Program-made: the position numbers and the translations under genes
DNA from: Amycolatopsis solani
GTDB lineage: Bacteria; Actinomycetota; Actinomycetes; Mycobacteriales; Pseudonocardiaceae
NCBI RefSeq assembly: GCF_033441515.1
Contig: NZ_JAWQJT010000001.1
Location: 2,480,001-2,544,000 of the forward strand
DNA length: 64,000 nt
Reading direction: 5' to 3'
Part shown: one piece after another, positions 46,484 through 55,403 of the stretch
Numbering within the stretch: the stretch's first letter is position 1
Layout of the letters: each line of letters opens with the position of its first letter
The notes under the pieces: generated by a model
Database searches by the model: none
Seen by the model: the letters and a program-made list of their open reading frames with translations, nothing else
What the model was told of the DNA's origin: nothing

Positions 46484-46486
46484 TCG

Positions 46487-47608
46487 TTGGACATCCGACG
46501 ACTGGGCCAATACGGGGGGATCGCGCTCTTCGCCACCGGAGTAGTACTTCCGGTCATCTGGCCTCGGTTAAAGGAACGGAACTTAGCTGCTCGCCAAGGT
46601 CAACAACCGAGCATCGAAATCATCATACCCGCTTACCTCGAGCATTCCACTATCGGCGTCAAGATACTGGACTGTGTCCACGAGCTCGAGCATTACTCAG
46701 GCGAAGCTGCAATCACAGTCGTGGCGAGCGACGTCCAGACCGCGAGCGCTGCCAACCGCGCATGGCCAAACGTACGCGTCATCGACACGGCTAGGGACGG
46801 CAAGGCTACCGCGATCAACGCGGCAGTCAAAGCCTCACGCGCCGACGTATGCATCGTCACGGACGCAAATTGCAAGATCCGGCCCAACGGATGGCTCAGC
46901 CAGACGACGGAAGACCTCCGGTCGGTTGATCTGGTCTCCTGCCACAAGGTAGAGCTTGCGAGCCAGGACCGCTTCTTCTGGCTGTATGAGCGCATCCTCA
47001 AAACGCGACCGACCGTATCGACCGCGAATCCCACCCTTGCCATTGTCGGCGAGTACCTCGCCTTCAGGCGCCTCAACTACCGGCCGATCTCGCCCAATGC
47101 AATCTGCGATGACATCTCAATCGCGATCGACTTTGCCGAACGAGGCCTTATCCCCGGCGTATCCCGACGAATTTACTCCGAGGAGCCGGCGCCAGCGCCC
47201 GCCGACCACTGGGAGCGGAGAGTGAGGATCGCGCACGGCCTCATCTCGACTGCCCTCCCACAACTACCGGCGCTGTTTCGAAGCCGCCTCGGACGCCAAT
47301 TCTTCGCACACAAACTATGGCGCGTCACTGTCGGCAATTTCGGCTACTGGATGTGGCTAATACTCGGAAGCAGCCGAGGCTCGAAACTGTGCGTCTCGAT
47401 GGCAGCAACCACAGTGTACGCGACATTGCGATACTCGGGTCAGCTCAGACCTGACGTCCGACCGAGTCCGCTTCTTGCGCCCATTGCAATGCAGACCCTG
47501 CCTCCCCGCGCGATGGCTCGCATCGTCGCCAGCATGCTACATGACTGTCCAGGTCCCGTTCCGCATCGTTGTCCGAAGAACGCAGTCTGGCGGAAGGTGT
47601 CTCGGTGA
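46487..47608 (+). CDS. Family 2 glycosyltransferase, membrane-associated
   Basis: 373 aa from TTG 46487 (AAGGGAG 11 nt upstream); the frame is open to 46259, so the start is uncertain. An N-terminal membrane helix (GGIALFATGVVLPVIW) precedes the GT-A fold. SIEIIIPAYLEHSTIG is the nucleotide-binding start, VCIVTDANCKIRP carries the DxD-like motif and CDDISIAIDFAERG the catalytic-base region. A C-terminal hydrophobic segment lies near GNFGYWMWLILG. It transfers sugars, probably on the inner membrane face. It overlaps the next GT gene as GTGA. Confidence 0.8.
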   Translation: MDIRRLGQYGGIALFATGVVLPVIWPRLKERNLAARQGQQPSIEIIIPAYLEHSTIGVKILDCVHELEHYSGEAAITVVASDVQTASAANRAWPNVRVIDTARDGKATAINAAVKASRADVCIVTDANCKIRPNGWLSQTTEDLRSVDLVSCHKVELASQDRFFWLYERILKTRPTVSTANPTLAIVGEYLAFRRLNYRPISPNAICDDISIAIDFAERGLIPGVSRRIYSEEPAPAPADHWERRVRIAHGLISTALPQLPALFRSRLGRQFFAHKLWRVTVGNFGYWMWLILGSSRGSKLCVSMAATTVYATLRYSGQLRPDVRPSPLLAPIAMQTLPPRAMARIVASMLHDCPGPVPHRCPKNAVWRKVSR

Positions 47609-48792
47609 ACCGTCTGAAGCTCCGCGTCCTCCTGATCACTAAGCAGGTCGAAGTCCCGCCGCGCAGCGGCGGTGCCATCCGTGTTGATGCGTTGAAACGA
47701 ACCCTCGACGAAACCGGCCGCTACGAAACTACTGTGATGGGGGTCGTGGGGTCCGGCCAGACGAGAAAACGGCACCGAGCCGGTGACACCCTCTCGAGCC
47801 TACCTACGCTCCTTCGATTCCTCCGCACCGCCAGTCTGAGCTGCATCCGCTGGTACCGCCCGCATGTCGCCAAGGCACTTGCGGCCGAGGTCAGGCGCTC
47901 CGACCTAGTTATCGTTGAGCACTCGCAATTGCTCCCATACCTACTCGGTGTCGGCCATCCCTTTCTTCTCGACATGCACAACGTCGAGCATACGTTGATG
48001 GATTCATACGCCGACTCCGCATCCAACATTATGCGACGATGTGCAGCAAGGTACGAGAGCTGGCAGCTTCGGCGACTCGAACGTACCGGTGCCCTCGCTG
48101 CGGATGCCACGTTCGTGGTGAGCGATCACGACGCCCAACTGCTGAACCGGCTCACAGGTCGGGCGTCGAGTGGGCACACAGTCGTGGCGCGGAATGGAAC
48201 AAATCACTCCAACCTGGAAGTCGAGCTCGTCGACCGTGAACAGACTGCCGTTTTTGTGGCGAACCTAGGGTGGAGACCGAACATCGATGCCGCACGGTGG
48301 CTCGCGACCGTGGTGTGGCCCCTTGTGGTCGCTGAGATTCCGTCCGTCCGCCTCCAGCTGATTGGGCGACACCCGTCGGACGAGGTGCTCCGACTCGCGG
48401 GCGACAGCATCGAAGTCGTCGCCGATGTCGTGTCCGTCGTCCCGTTCATCTCTACGACAGCGGTGGCAACTGCACCACTGCTAGCCGCAGGTGGTACCCG
48501 GCTGAAGATCGTCGAAGCCTTGTCACTTGGCACGCCGGTCGTCGCGACGCGACTGGGCGCGCTCGGGCTTGAGGACCTCACCTCAGACTTTTTCACCGTT
48601 TGCGATGAACCGACCGAGTTCGCAGCTGCCCTCGCGCGGCACCTTCAGTACCCACACGCCAACATCGTGGCGCGTGCCAGCGTGGCAACCTTGACCTGGG
48701 ACGAAACTCTCGCCCCCGTCGTCGAAGTCGTCGGCCGCACCTCGGTTCGATCCCGCACCGACGAGGCTGCCGCCCGAAGTAGTCGCGAGTGA
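47605..48792 (+). CDS. Family 4-type glycosyltransferase (GT-B fold)
   Basis: 395 aa from GTG 47605. RVLLITKQVEVPPRSGGAIR is the acceptor-side Gly-rich loop. FVANLGWRPNIDAARWL and the C-terminal LAAGGTRLKIVEALSLGTPV, followed by ATRLGALGL, match the donor-binding EX7E-like region of GT4 enzymes. It probably builds a polysaccharide with the neighbouring GT2. It is translationally coupled on both sides. Confidence 0.88.
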   Translation: MNRLKLRVLLITKQVEVPPRSGGAIRVDALKRTLDETGRYETTVMGVVGSGQTRKRHRAGDTLSSLPTLLRFLRTASLSCIRWYRPHVAKALAAEVRRSDLVIVEHSQLLPYLLGVGHPFLLDMHNVEHTLMDSYADSASNIMRRCAARYESWQLRRLERTGALAADATFVVSDHDAQLLNRLTGRASSGHTVVARNGTNHSNLEVELVDREQTAVFVANLGWRPNIDAARWLATVVWPLVVAEIPSVRLQLIGRHPSDEVLRLAGDSIEVVADVVSVVPFISTTAVATAPLLAAGGTRLKIVEALSLGTPVVATRLGALGLEDLTSDFFTVCDEPTEFAAALARHLQYPHANIVARASVATLTWDETLAPVVEVVGRTSVRSRTDEAAARSSRE

Positions 48793-49484
48793 CTGCCAGC
48801 GACCGCATCAAAGAGGCCTTGACTAACTCCGTCCGCCGCCGCTCCGCTGGCCGGCGGGTCTTCGTACTTCACGCGTTGGGAACTTCGCAGGCACCTGGGT
48901 TCACGTCAATAGCGCGCGCGAACGATCATCTCGAAATGGCGACGTCGCTCGGAATCCACGTTGACATACACCTCGACGATGCCTACGCTTCGGCGTTGCC
49001 GTTCGGTGCAGACCTCCTCGCCCGGGGCTATCAAGTCTCGATCGCCCTCCCGACGGGCCTGCTAACGGGAGATCGTCTTGAGGGACTGCTGGACGCACCG
49101 TTAGCAACGGTTTCGGAGATCGAGGACTTCGTGCATCTCGGCGGAACTCTCGTCCCGCATGGCCATCTTCACCTACGCAACGCCCTTCACAATCGTAGAG
49201 AACTTGTGCAGGACGCACTCCGGGCGGTCCGACTGGTCCGTGACTTGACTGGACGGGATCCCGACGAGTTCGTCGCACCTTACGGACGGATTTCGCGACC
49301 GGTATTACGACAACTTCGGGACGCCGGAATCGGCACGGTGCACCTCCTGAGCCATCTTTCGTCGTTGTCGTTCATGTCGCCGACCCTGAGCGGTCGATAC
49401 TGCATCGAGAACTCCACTACACGGACGGCGGAAGAGTTCCTGCTGGCACCGGTGAACGACTTCCGACTGCGTCCGAGCCGATGA
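48789..49484 (+). CDS. Polysaccharide deacetylase-like (NodB homology) protein
   Basis: 231 aa from GTG 48789, overlapping the GT4 stop. HLDDAYASALPFG resembles the metal-binding Asp-Asp motif 1, HGHLHLRN the HxxxH motif 2, and FVAPYGRI motif 3 (RxPY with Arg replaced). It would deacetylate N-acetylhexosamines in a glycan or lipid-linked sugar. No signal peptide is visible, so it likely acts in the cytoplasm before export. Overlaps the next gene as ATGA. Confidence 0.7.
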   Translation: MTASDRIKEALTNSVRRRSAGRRVFVLHALGTSQAPGFTSIARANDHLEMATSLGIHVDIHLDDAYASALPFGADLLARGYQVSIALPTGLLTGDRLEGLLDAPLATVSEIEDFVHLGGTLVPHGHLHLRNALHNRRELVQDALRAVRLVRDLTGRDPDEFVAPYGRISRPVLRQLRDAGIGTVHLLSHLSSLSFMSPTLSGRYCIENSTTRTAEEFLLAPVNDFRLRPSR

Positions 49485-50533
49485 ACGGCCAGCTGACCTC
49501 TGCTCGCGGGGTAAACGTTCCATGGATAACCGATGACGGGACCCCTTGCTATGAGGGGTACCGCGAAGCTTTCGTCTGTGCGCGTAGGCAGGGTTTTGAG
49601 CTCTGCAGAGTGTGGGCCGCGCCCTGGGAGGTCGACCGAGGCGTTGATGTCCATGACTACATACAGAACCGCGTGGCGCATTTCGCGAGGCTTGCTCGCG
49701 AGGCGACGAGGGCGGGCGTGCTCTTGATGCCATGCATCCACAGCCATGTCGAATTTCTTAACGCGAGTATCACCCGTGAGGTCGTAGATCCTTCTCACGG
49801 TTGGGCTGGAAGTCCGTTGTCGGTCGAACGCGGTGGGCCGTTCGCATGTCCATCTGATTTCTTCGCAAGCGCTGAGATATCGGCCAATATCATCGATGGA
49901 GTTCTGGCATCACCAGACGCAGATGCTATCGCTGGTTTTGAGGCGATCAACGAGATCGACCAGCTAGATTCGTACCAGTTGCTCGGCGCGGTGCAGTGGT
50001 TCACATTACTTGCGCGCCAGTTCGACGTGCCGATCTTGGTATCAGCCGCTGAACCGTGGAATAGCATTCTGCTTGCCGCTGCCGCGGGGCAGCCCGTCGC
50101 AGCCTGTCATTTTCACGGATGGCCGCTGGGCGGCGCACGCGATGTGACGCAGGCGATTGAGCGCTTGGCTCGATCTGCTCGGGTATCAACGATCTGGACC
50201 GAGGTCAGCAACGATTCGCAGGCTCCGCCGCAAGACCGATACCAATGTGATCGCCTGACACTTACGTGTCAGGTCTTCTCGGAACACAGCCACCGCCCGG
50301 CGTACCCATGGTGGTGGCTTGAGGCGAACGCATTGTCGAGAGTCACGAGGATGCCTCAGCCGCCAGACGTCACTCAATTGAGTTCCACCTTCAGACGAAA
50401 TTTCTGGCGACCTGCAGCGTGGGCCCGGCTCGCTCGGTGCGTATTGCTGCTGTGGGCACCCCCCGTCGCCGCTCTCTACTTCAAGATCGCGCGGGCCATG
50501 ATCCGCAGACGGCTGCCGCCGGGTGACCGTTGA
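49481..50533 (+). CDS. Putative clan A glycoside-hydrolase-like protein with C-terminal membrane segment
   Basis: 350 aa. ARGVNVPWITDDGTPCYEGY and FELCRVWAAPWEVDRG recall the first strands of a GH5-like TIM barrel. GFEAINEID carries a plausible acid/base Glu and TIWTEVSND a plausible nucleophile. A hydrophobic helix (ARCVLLLWAPPVAALYFKIA) ends the protein. Codon use is AT-richer than in the left half of the window. Its last 53 bp overlap the convergent methyltransferase gene. The exact family is uncertain. Confidence 0.6.
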   Translation: MNGQLTSARGVNVPWITDDGTPCYEGYREAFVCARRQGFELCRVWAAPWEVDRGVDVHDYIQNRVAHFARLAREATRAGVLLMPCIHSHVEFLNASITREVVDPSHGWAGSPLSVERGGPFACPSDFFASAEISANIIDGVLASPDADAIAGFEAINEIDQLDSYQLLGAVQWFTLLARQFDVPILVSAAEPWNSILLAAAAGQPVAACHFHGWPLGGARDVTQAIERLARSARVSTIWTEVSNDSQAPPQDRYQCDRLTLTCQVFSEHSHRPAYPWWWLEANALSRVTRMPQPPDVTQLSSTFRRNFWRPAAWARLARCVLLLWAPPVAALYFKIARAMIRRRLPPGDR

Positions 50534-51455
50534 TGAGTAATGGAGCGGACCTCTCTATCTCGACGTCTAGGCGCGAAAGCGCCTCGATCAGCGCCGACTC
50601 GTTGGTACGGTTCACCAGCACCACCAGCGAACCGCCACCTGGTGACCGGCACGACGCCGTCGACTGCCACCATTTGGAGGTGAAATCGGCGTAAGGCATG
50701 CCGACTTCCTCGTATTCACCCCACGGCGGATCCGTGATGATTTTGTTGACGTTCTTGACTGGCGGTGCGCCCGCGAGCACGTCGATGTGGAAACTCCGAA
50801 GGTTGCGGAGCCGCAATTTCGCGCTCGCATCGTTATGCTCGGCGTCGTTGTAGACGAGCTCCCTGTACTTCCATCGCGCTCGCGCCTCCAAGATGGCTCC
50901 TGAGCCGGCGAATGGATCGAAGACCACGTCTGAGGGGGTCGGGGACGATAGAGATGCGAGGAGCCATGCGATCTGTGGGGACAAGGCGCCTTTCGCGCCT
51001 TTGCCCTTACGTCCAAGATCCATCCGTCGTCCGAGTACCACGTCCGGCCAGTCACGTCGCCCGATGACCCAGAACTCCGACCCGCCTCCCCTGGGTGTGA
51101 ACTTCGCGCCTCGCCGCGCGAGCGCACGTTCCAAAGTACGTCGGGACGCCGGGCTCATTGGGGCTAGACGCCCGTCGAAGTGACACATTGTTCGGAACGT
51201 GCCAGAACGTGGAATCGAATTGTCCCCGAGCGCCTGAACTAGTTTCTCGACTGACCCGTCGATGGACTTCCTCTTGGTGACGACTAAGATCTCGAACACG
51301 TTGTTGGCGAACAGAAGTTGATCGGCGCTGAGCTCTTTCGGAGTGGTGAAAAGGACGCTGCTCTCATCGGAACGAACGATCGTCGCGTTATTGCCCTCCA
51401 GCACCTGTATCACGACACGATCGGCACCGGCCGGAAACATTGCTAGATACTTCAC
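50481..51455 (-). CDS. THUMP-like SAM-dependent methyltransferase (Trm11/RlmKL type)
   Basis: 324 aa from GTG 51455, with AGAGGAG 4 nt upstream. The N-terminal ~150 residues form an RNA-binding THUMP-like region. The C-terminal Rossmann fold has DVVFDPFAGSGAILEA (motif I) and IITDPPWGEYEE (NPPY-type motif IV), typical of N-methyltransferases acting on guanine or adenine in RNA. It stands alone between two sugar operons and convergently overlaps the upstream hydrolase gene. A nucleic acid or a cluster product could be the substrate. Confidence 0.75.
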   Translation of the reverse strand: MKYLAMFPAGADRVVIQVLEGNNATIVRSDESSVLFTTPKELSADQLLFANNVFEILVVTKRKSIDGSVEKLVQALGDNSIPRSGTFRTMCHFDGRLAPMSPASRRTLERALARRGAKFTPRGGGSEFWVIGRRDWPDVVLGRRMDLGRKGKGAKGALSPQIAWLLASLSSPTPSDVVFDPFAGSGAILEARARWKYRELVYNDAEHNDASAKLRLRNLRSFHIDVLAGAPPVKNVNKIITDPPWGEYEEVGMPYADFTSKWWQSTASCRSPGGGSLVVLVNRTNESALIEALSRLDVEIERSAPLLINGHPAAAVCGSWPARS

Positions 51456-51530
51456 CGGACTCCTCTGACAAATTTTCGTGCAATGCGACGAGCTATAAGA
51501 CTTGTGTCTATGCTATCACGTCTTTACGAG

Positions 51531-52559
51531 TTACCTATTTCCGGGCCTTAGAAGCGAAGCCAAGGCGGGGCGTAAGTTGCGAGCGCGCGCCAGTCGGGAA
51601 TGCATCCAGGCGCTATCTCTCTCTTTGGCGAATGCGAGGTCTGTTAGTGGAATCTCTCGTGGCCCGAAAGCATGTTTATACTTTTCATTGCCGCGCAAGA
51701 AGCTGAACGTAGATATTTCAGTCGGAAGCGTGGCTAGTATTCGAAGGAGTAGGAGTATTCCTGGCGATTGTCGTCGATAATGTTCATTAAAGACGCTATA
51801 CCAGAACGAGTACTCACCTCCGCCGACGAAGCCGAGATGCAGGGCGATCGGCCGGTCGTCCAAGTGTAGGGTGGATGAGCGGAGTAGTCCAAGCTGTGCC
51901 GCCTCAGATACCACGTGACGGAACCCTCTACGTTTAAATCGTGAAGTTGCGGCATACTTGGAGTCGATCTTCCAGCTGTCTGCTTCGATCATTGCGATTG
52001 TATCCAGAAGCGGCTTCACTTCCCCTGGTGTTATGATTTGGAGAAGCTCTTCTGTAATCGACCGGTTCACGTTTCGTTCTAGTGTCGCAAGTCGCCGCCG
52101 ACGATGCATCGTTGGTAATCCAAAATACGGAAAGGCATCCGACCGATCGAGAACCAGTTCAACTTCGCGCGCCCCAAGGCTCCATTCATATCCTGCCCTG
52201 GTCACGGAGGCGCGATATGATTCGACTGTCGTCACGGGGACATGCGGCAGATAAATCGTGCCGTTCTTCGCGGACAATGCAATATCAAAGTACGTGGGCG
52301 GCAGTTGATCGTAATTGGGTGTGAACTTGTCCAAATTCCATGTCAGATCCCATAGGGAGAAGGCGAACTCGTGAGGGATCCAGATTCGACCCAAGATGAG
52401 ATTCAGAGTCTGCCGAAGACCAGAAATGTGGGTTGGTGGGGCCGGTCTGCCCTTTCTTGTGTTGATGACCCGGAACCCGTCGTCAAGGCCCAGGGATGGT
52501 TGGCCGATGCAAATTCCGTACGCCAACGCGTCGGCGTAGTTCTGCTGGTCGTCAATCAC
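51531..52559 (-). CDS. GNAT/CelD-like acyltransferase (FemX-type double GNAT fold)
   Basis: 342 aa; GTG start overlaps the upstream GT2 stop by 8 bp. The C-terminal half (STLHLDDRPIALHLGFVGGG, EYSFWYSVFNEHYRRQSPGI) matches the Acetyltransf_6/CelD family. The N-terminal half is less conserved. Such enzymes transfer acyl or aminoacyl groups to sugars or peptides. It is last in the five-gene minus-strand operon starting with the carbamoyltransferase. Confidence 0.75.
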   Translation of the reverse strand: MIDDQQNYADALAYGICIGQPSLGLDDGFRVINTRKGRPAPPTHISGLRQTLNLILGRIWIPHEFAFSLWDLTWNLDKFTPNYDQLPPTYFDIALSAKNGTIYLPHVPVTTVESYRASVTRAGYEWSLGAREVELVLDRSDAFPYFGLPTMHRRRRLATLERNVNRSITEELLQIITPGEVKPLLDTIAMIEADSWKIDSKYAATSRFKRRGFRHVVSEAAQLGLLRSSTLHLDDRPIALHLGFVGGGEYSFWYSVFNEHYRRQSPGILLLLRILATLPTEISTFSFLRGNEKYKHAFGPREIPLTDLAFAKERDSAWMHSRLARARNLRPALASLLRPGNR

Positions 52560-53367
52560 CCGCCTGCCTCCGTTGATGAGCCATCATGCCCTGCATGTAT
52601 CCTACGGAGTAGGTCGGTGGCGTCGGATAGACCATCCAACGAAATAAGCCGATTAGGGTTCTGCAAAGGCGAACGCGGCCGACAAGATCGCAGTCGACGA
52701 ACCCGTCGGATTGACCTTGTGCGCGCCAGTTGAACGAGGCCTCGCTCTGTGGTAACAGGTGAGTCACTCGTAGATCGGGGAGCCACATGACGGCCGTCTT
52801 CGCGCTAGCTCGACGGTGAAGGTCGACGTCCTCGTTCCTCCCGCCGAAAATCGGTCGAAATCCGCCGAGCTCGTTGAAGAGTGCTCGACTGATGATCAAG
52901 TTCGCGCCGGCAGCGTGTTCTTGCGAAGACAAGGGCCTCATCACCGGACCGAAATCCTTCTTGCCGATCTGCTCACGAAGTCTGCCGGAGGACGGTGAGG
53001 TGCCATTGTCGTCGATCGCGCCTGCCCAGAAGGCGGCGGCCCCGTGCGCGGCGTGCTTGAGGGCCAGTCCCCACGTCTCCGCGATTGTTACGTCATCGTC
53101 AAGGAATGCCAGGAGGTCTCCGCTCGATCGGATTGCCAACTCATTACGCACATTCGCGGCCCCGCTTGAACCGGCCATGAACCACGTGACAACATCTGAC
53201 CGGTCGGCGACGAAAGGGTCGGCACGTGCTGAGGGATCGTAACCGATCACTATTTCCGTAATGCAGGGGTAATCGGTGCGAAGTAGGTCGATATCTGCCA
53301 CCAGTCTGGCGAGGAGATTCATCCGATCGCCGCGCGTTGGGATCAGAACTGAGACTGTTGCCGTCAC
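52552..53367 (-). CDS. Family 2 glycosyltransferase
   Basis: 271 aa from GTG 53367. VSVLIPTRGDRMNLLARLV opens the GT-A fold, LLAFLDDDVTIAETWG carries the metal-binding DDD, and FGGRNEDVDLHRRA the ED catalytic-base motif. No membrane helices, so probably cytosolic. It lies between the radical SAM and acyltransferase genes in one operon. Confidence 0.88.
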   Translation of the reverse strand: MTATVSVLIPTRGDRMNLLARLVADIDLLRTDYPCITEIVIGYDPSARADPFVADRSDVVTWFMAGSSGAANVRNELAIRSSGDLLAFLDDDVTIAETWGLALKHAAHGAAAFWAGAIDDNGTSPSSGRLREQIGKKDFGPVMRPLSSQEHAAGANLIISRALFNELGGFRPIFGGRNEDVDLHRRASAKTAVMWLPDLRVTHLLPQSEASFNWRAQGQSDGFVDCDLVGRVRLCRTLIGLFRWMVYPTPPTYSVGYMQGMMAHQRRQAGD

Positions 53368-53379
53368 TGATTAAGCCCG

Positions 53380-54429
53380 CTACTCTTCGCTTTGTAACTC
53401 CACGCATGTCCAGCAAGGGCTCGGCATTGTTCCGTCCACGAACGTGGCCCGGGTTTTCGTGAAGTAGTCGTTGGTCCACGGGTCGGGTTCATCTTTAATG
53501 TTACCGTAGAGGGGGCTAGGATTCATGACGCGTCCGCATGACCCGATGGCCCCTTTTGCGTCGAGGGCGATATTTCGATGGAAGAACTGGCAGCCGATGC
53601 CAACTTTCGCCTTCTTAATGATTCGTGGCTTGATTATTTCAGTGTCGCCGGCGCGATCTGGGAGCTGGGCGATCGCGTCGCGCACCGCGGGAGTATCGGT
53701 TAGAGTCGTCAGTCCTGGACCCTGGATGTTCATGTCGATGACGTTGTGGAGGTAGAGTCGATCCAGTTTAAGGTCGGCTCCGAGCTTCACATAGGTGTCC
53801 CAAGTAGCTACATTGTCTGGAGTACACACCTGACTTCCAGCGATTCGCATTGGACCGCGTAGGTGGCTCCGCTTCGAACCAGTGATGCGGCGGACGTTTT
53901 CGAGCACGCGATTGAAGCCTCTGGCGCCCGTGACGCCGTAGTGTTCTTCGGGTGTAGCGCCGTTGAGGCTTACGGACAGTTCTCGCAGATGCTGGCTTCG
54001 CTGCAGTGCTTCAGCGACTTCACCGGACAGCAGGTAGCCGTTACTGGTGACGTCGAAGAGCACGCGCCTCGAATTGAGTATCGCGAGCACATCCATAATC
54101 TGCGGGTGCATAAGCGGTTCGCCGACGCCTGTGAGACTCACGTGTGTCACCTCGGGGTAACGATTTAATGCGCCCTCGAGCACGTCTAGGGTCATCGCGT
54201 TCTCGATGATTTTCAGGTATTTGAAGCCGTCGACTTCAAGCGTCGTGTGGTGTGGGCACATCTGGCATCGGAGGTTGCAGTTGTCGGTTAGGTAGATCAG
54301 CAGCCAGGTGGGCCGGTTCGCTACCTCGGCGCCGCGTTCGGAACGACGATAGGCAATCGCATTTCGTACCTGCGCTGTATTGGGGCGGAGGCGGAGGGCC
54401 TGCACCGCCTTCGAGTCTCGCCTGATCAT
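53380..54429 (-). CDS. Radical SAM protein with C-terminal SPASM-like cysteines
   Basis: 349 aa; ATG overlaps the aldo/keto reductase stop as ATGA. The cluster motif is CNLRCQMC (CxxxCxxC, near residue 55), followed by VSLTGVGEPLMHPQIMDV (the GGE-like SAM motif). The C-terminal region has GIGCQFFHRN, GSCGRVMNPS and PCWTCVE, enough Cys for an auxiliary 4Fe-4S cluster. Such enzymes modify peptides, sugars or cofactors by radical chemistry. The sugar-gene context suggests a carbohydrate or glycopeptide substrate. Confidence 0.85.
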   Translation of the reverse strand: MIRRDSKAVQALRLRPNTAQVRNAIAYRRSERGAEVANRPTWLLIYLTDNCNLRCQMCPHHTTLEVDGFKYLKIIENAMTLDVLEGALNRYPEVTHVSLTGVGEPLMHPQIMDVLAILNSRRVLFDVTSNGYLLSGEVAEALQRSQHLRELSVSLNGATPEEHYGVTGARGFNRVLENVRRITGSKRSHLRGPMRIAGSQVCTPDNVATWDTYVKLGADLKLDRLYLHNVIDMNIQGPGLTTLTDTPAVRDAIAQLPDRAGDTEIIKPRIIKKAKVGIGCQFFHRNIALDAKGAIGSCGRVMNPSPLYGNIKDEPDPWTNDYFTKTRATFVDGTMPSPCWTCVELQSEE

Positions 54430-55403
54430 TCGTGTCGCTCCAAGTCTGTTACGAAGATCGACTCTAGTCGTTTCTCTACCTCGTCCGAGATTACTTCAGC
54501 CGTCTCCTGTGCGCGGAGATTGATGCGCAACTGCTCCACAGACGAAGCACCCAGGAGAACGGAGGAGACGCCTTCGCGACGCAGACACCAAGCGATCGCC
54601 AATTGAGACGGTTCGACGGCATGGTCACGTGCCAACTCGACGAACGTAGCTACTTCGTCGCGGGCGCCGTTAAGGAGTCGGTCTCGTTGCCACTCCATTC
54701 CTGTTTGGAAGGCGCGTTCCGTCCCGGATGTCTTCCCGGCGTACTTTCCTGTTAGCAGACCTGAAGCCAATGGGCTCCAGGTCACCAGTCCAAGCGCTGT
54801 GTCGCGATGGAGCGGCAAGTACTCTTGTACATATCGACTTCTCCACACGAGGTTCAGTTCGGGCTGCTCTACCGTCGGGGCCCTCAATCCGTACTTTTCA
54901 GCAAAGTCGATGGCGTCGCGGATTGATCCTGCGGGCCACTCGGACGTGCCCCAGTACATCGCTTTCCCTGAGGCGACGATGTCGGACATCGCGAATACAA
55001 CTTCGTCAATAGGGGTGTGAGGGTCAGGTCGGTGACAGTAAAGTATGTCGATGTAGTCGGTGTTTAGTCGTCGAAGGCAACCGTCGACTGAACGCAGTAG
55101 GTACTTTCTGTTGAGGGTCTCTCCCCAGTTCACAACCGGTCGGATACCCCAATACAGCTTGGTCGCGAGGACGATGTCGTCCCGGTTCCACCCGATTTCG
55201 TCAAGCGACGCTGATATTTCCGACTCAGCCAAACCTGCGGCATACGCCTCGGCCGTGTCCACGTGATTGATTCCGGCCTCTTGTGCAGCCTGAAAAATCT
55301 CGACGGTGTGGGCGTGCCCGATGCTCTCGCCCACTGTCGCCCAAGTCCCTAGGCCGAGCGCGCTCACTTGCAAGCCTGATCGTCCGAGGAAGTTGTACTT
55401 CAT
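54426..55403 (-). CDS. Aldo/keto reductase
   Basis: 325 aa. ATG 55403 shares its A with the carbamoyltransferase TGA (TGATG), which fixes the start; the frame extends to 55469. YNFLGRSGLQVSALGLGTWA is the family N-terminus. Catalytic residues are Asp (HVDTAEAYAAG, which also has Tyr), Lys (LATKLYWG) and His (LYCHRPDPHTP). The C-terminal SSVLLGASSVEQLRINL is the NADPH-binding signature. It resembles voltage-gated K channel beta-subunit-like AKRs and sugar 3-ketoreductases of deoxysugar pathways. Confidence 0.9.
   Translation of the reverse strand: MKYNFLGRSGLQVSALGLGTWATVGESIGHAHTVEIFQAAQEAGINHVDTAEAYAAGLAESEISASLDEIGWNRDDIVLATKLYWGIRPVVNWGETLNRKYLLRSVDGCLRRLNTDYIDILYCHRPDPHTPIDEVVFAMSDIVASGKAMYWGTSEWPAGSIRDAIDFAEKYGLRAPTVEQPELNLVWRSRYVQEYLPLHRDTALGLVTWSPLASGLLTGKYAGKTSGTERAFQTGMEWQRDRLLNGARDEVATFVELARDHAVEPSQLAIAWCLRREGVSSVLLGASSVEQLRINLRAQETAEVISDEVEKRLESIFVTDLERHE

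Noticed and set aside
46259..46486. N-terminal extension of the GT2 protein to the first available start
   Set aside because: The extra ~76 residues have noncoding-like composition and lie opposite a better-looking minus-strand fragment; a start just before the membrane helix is more plausible.
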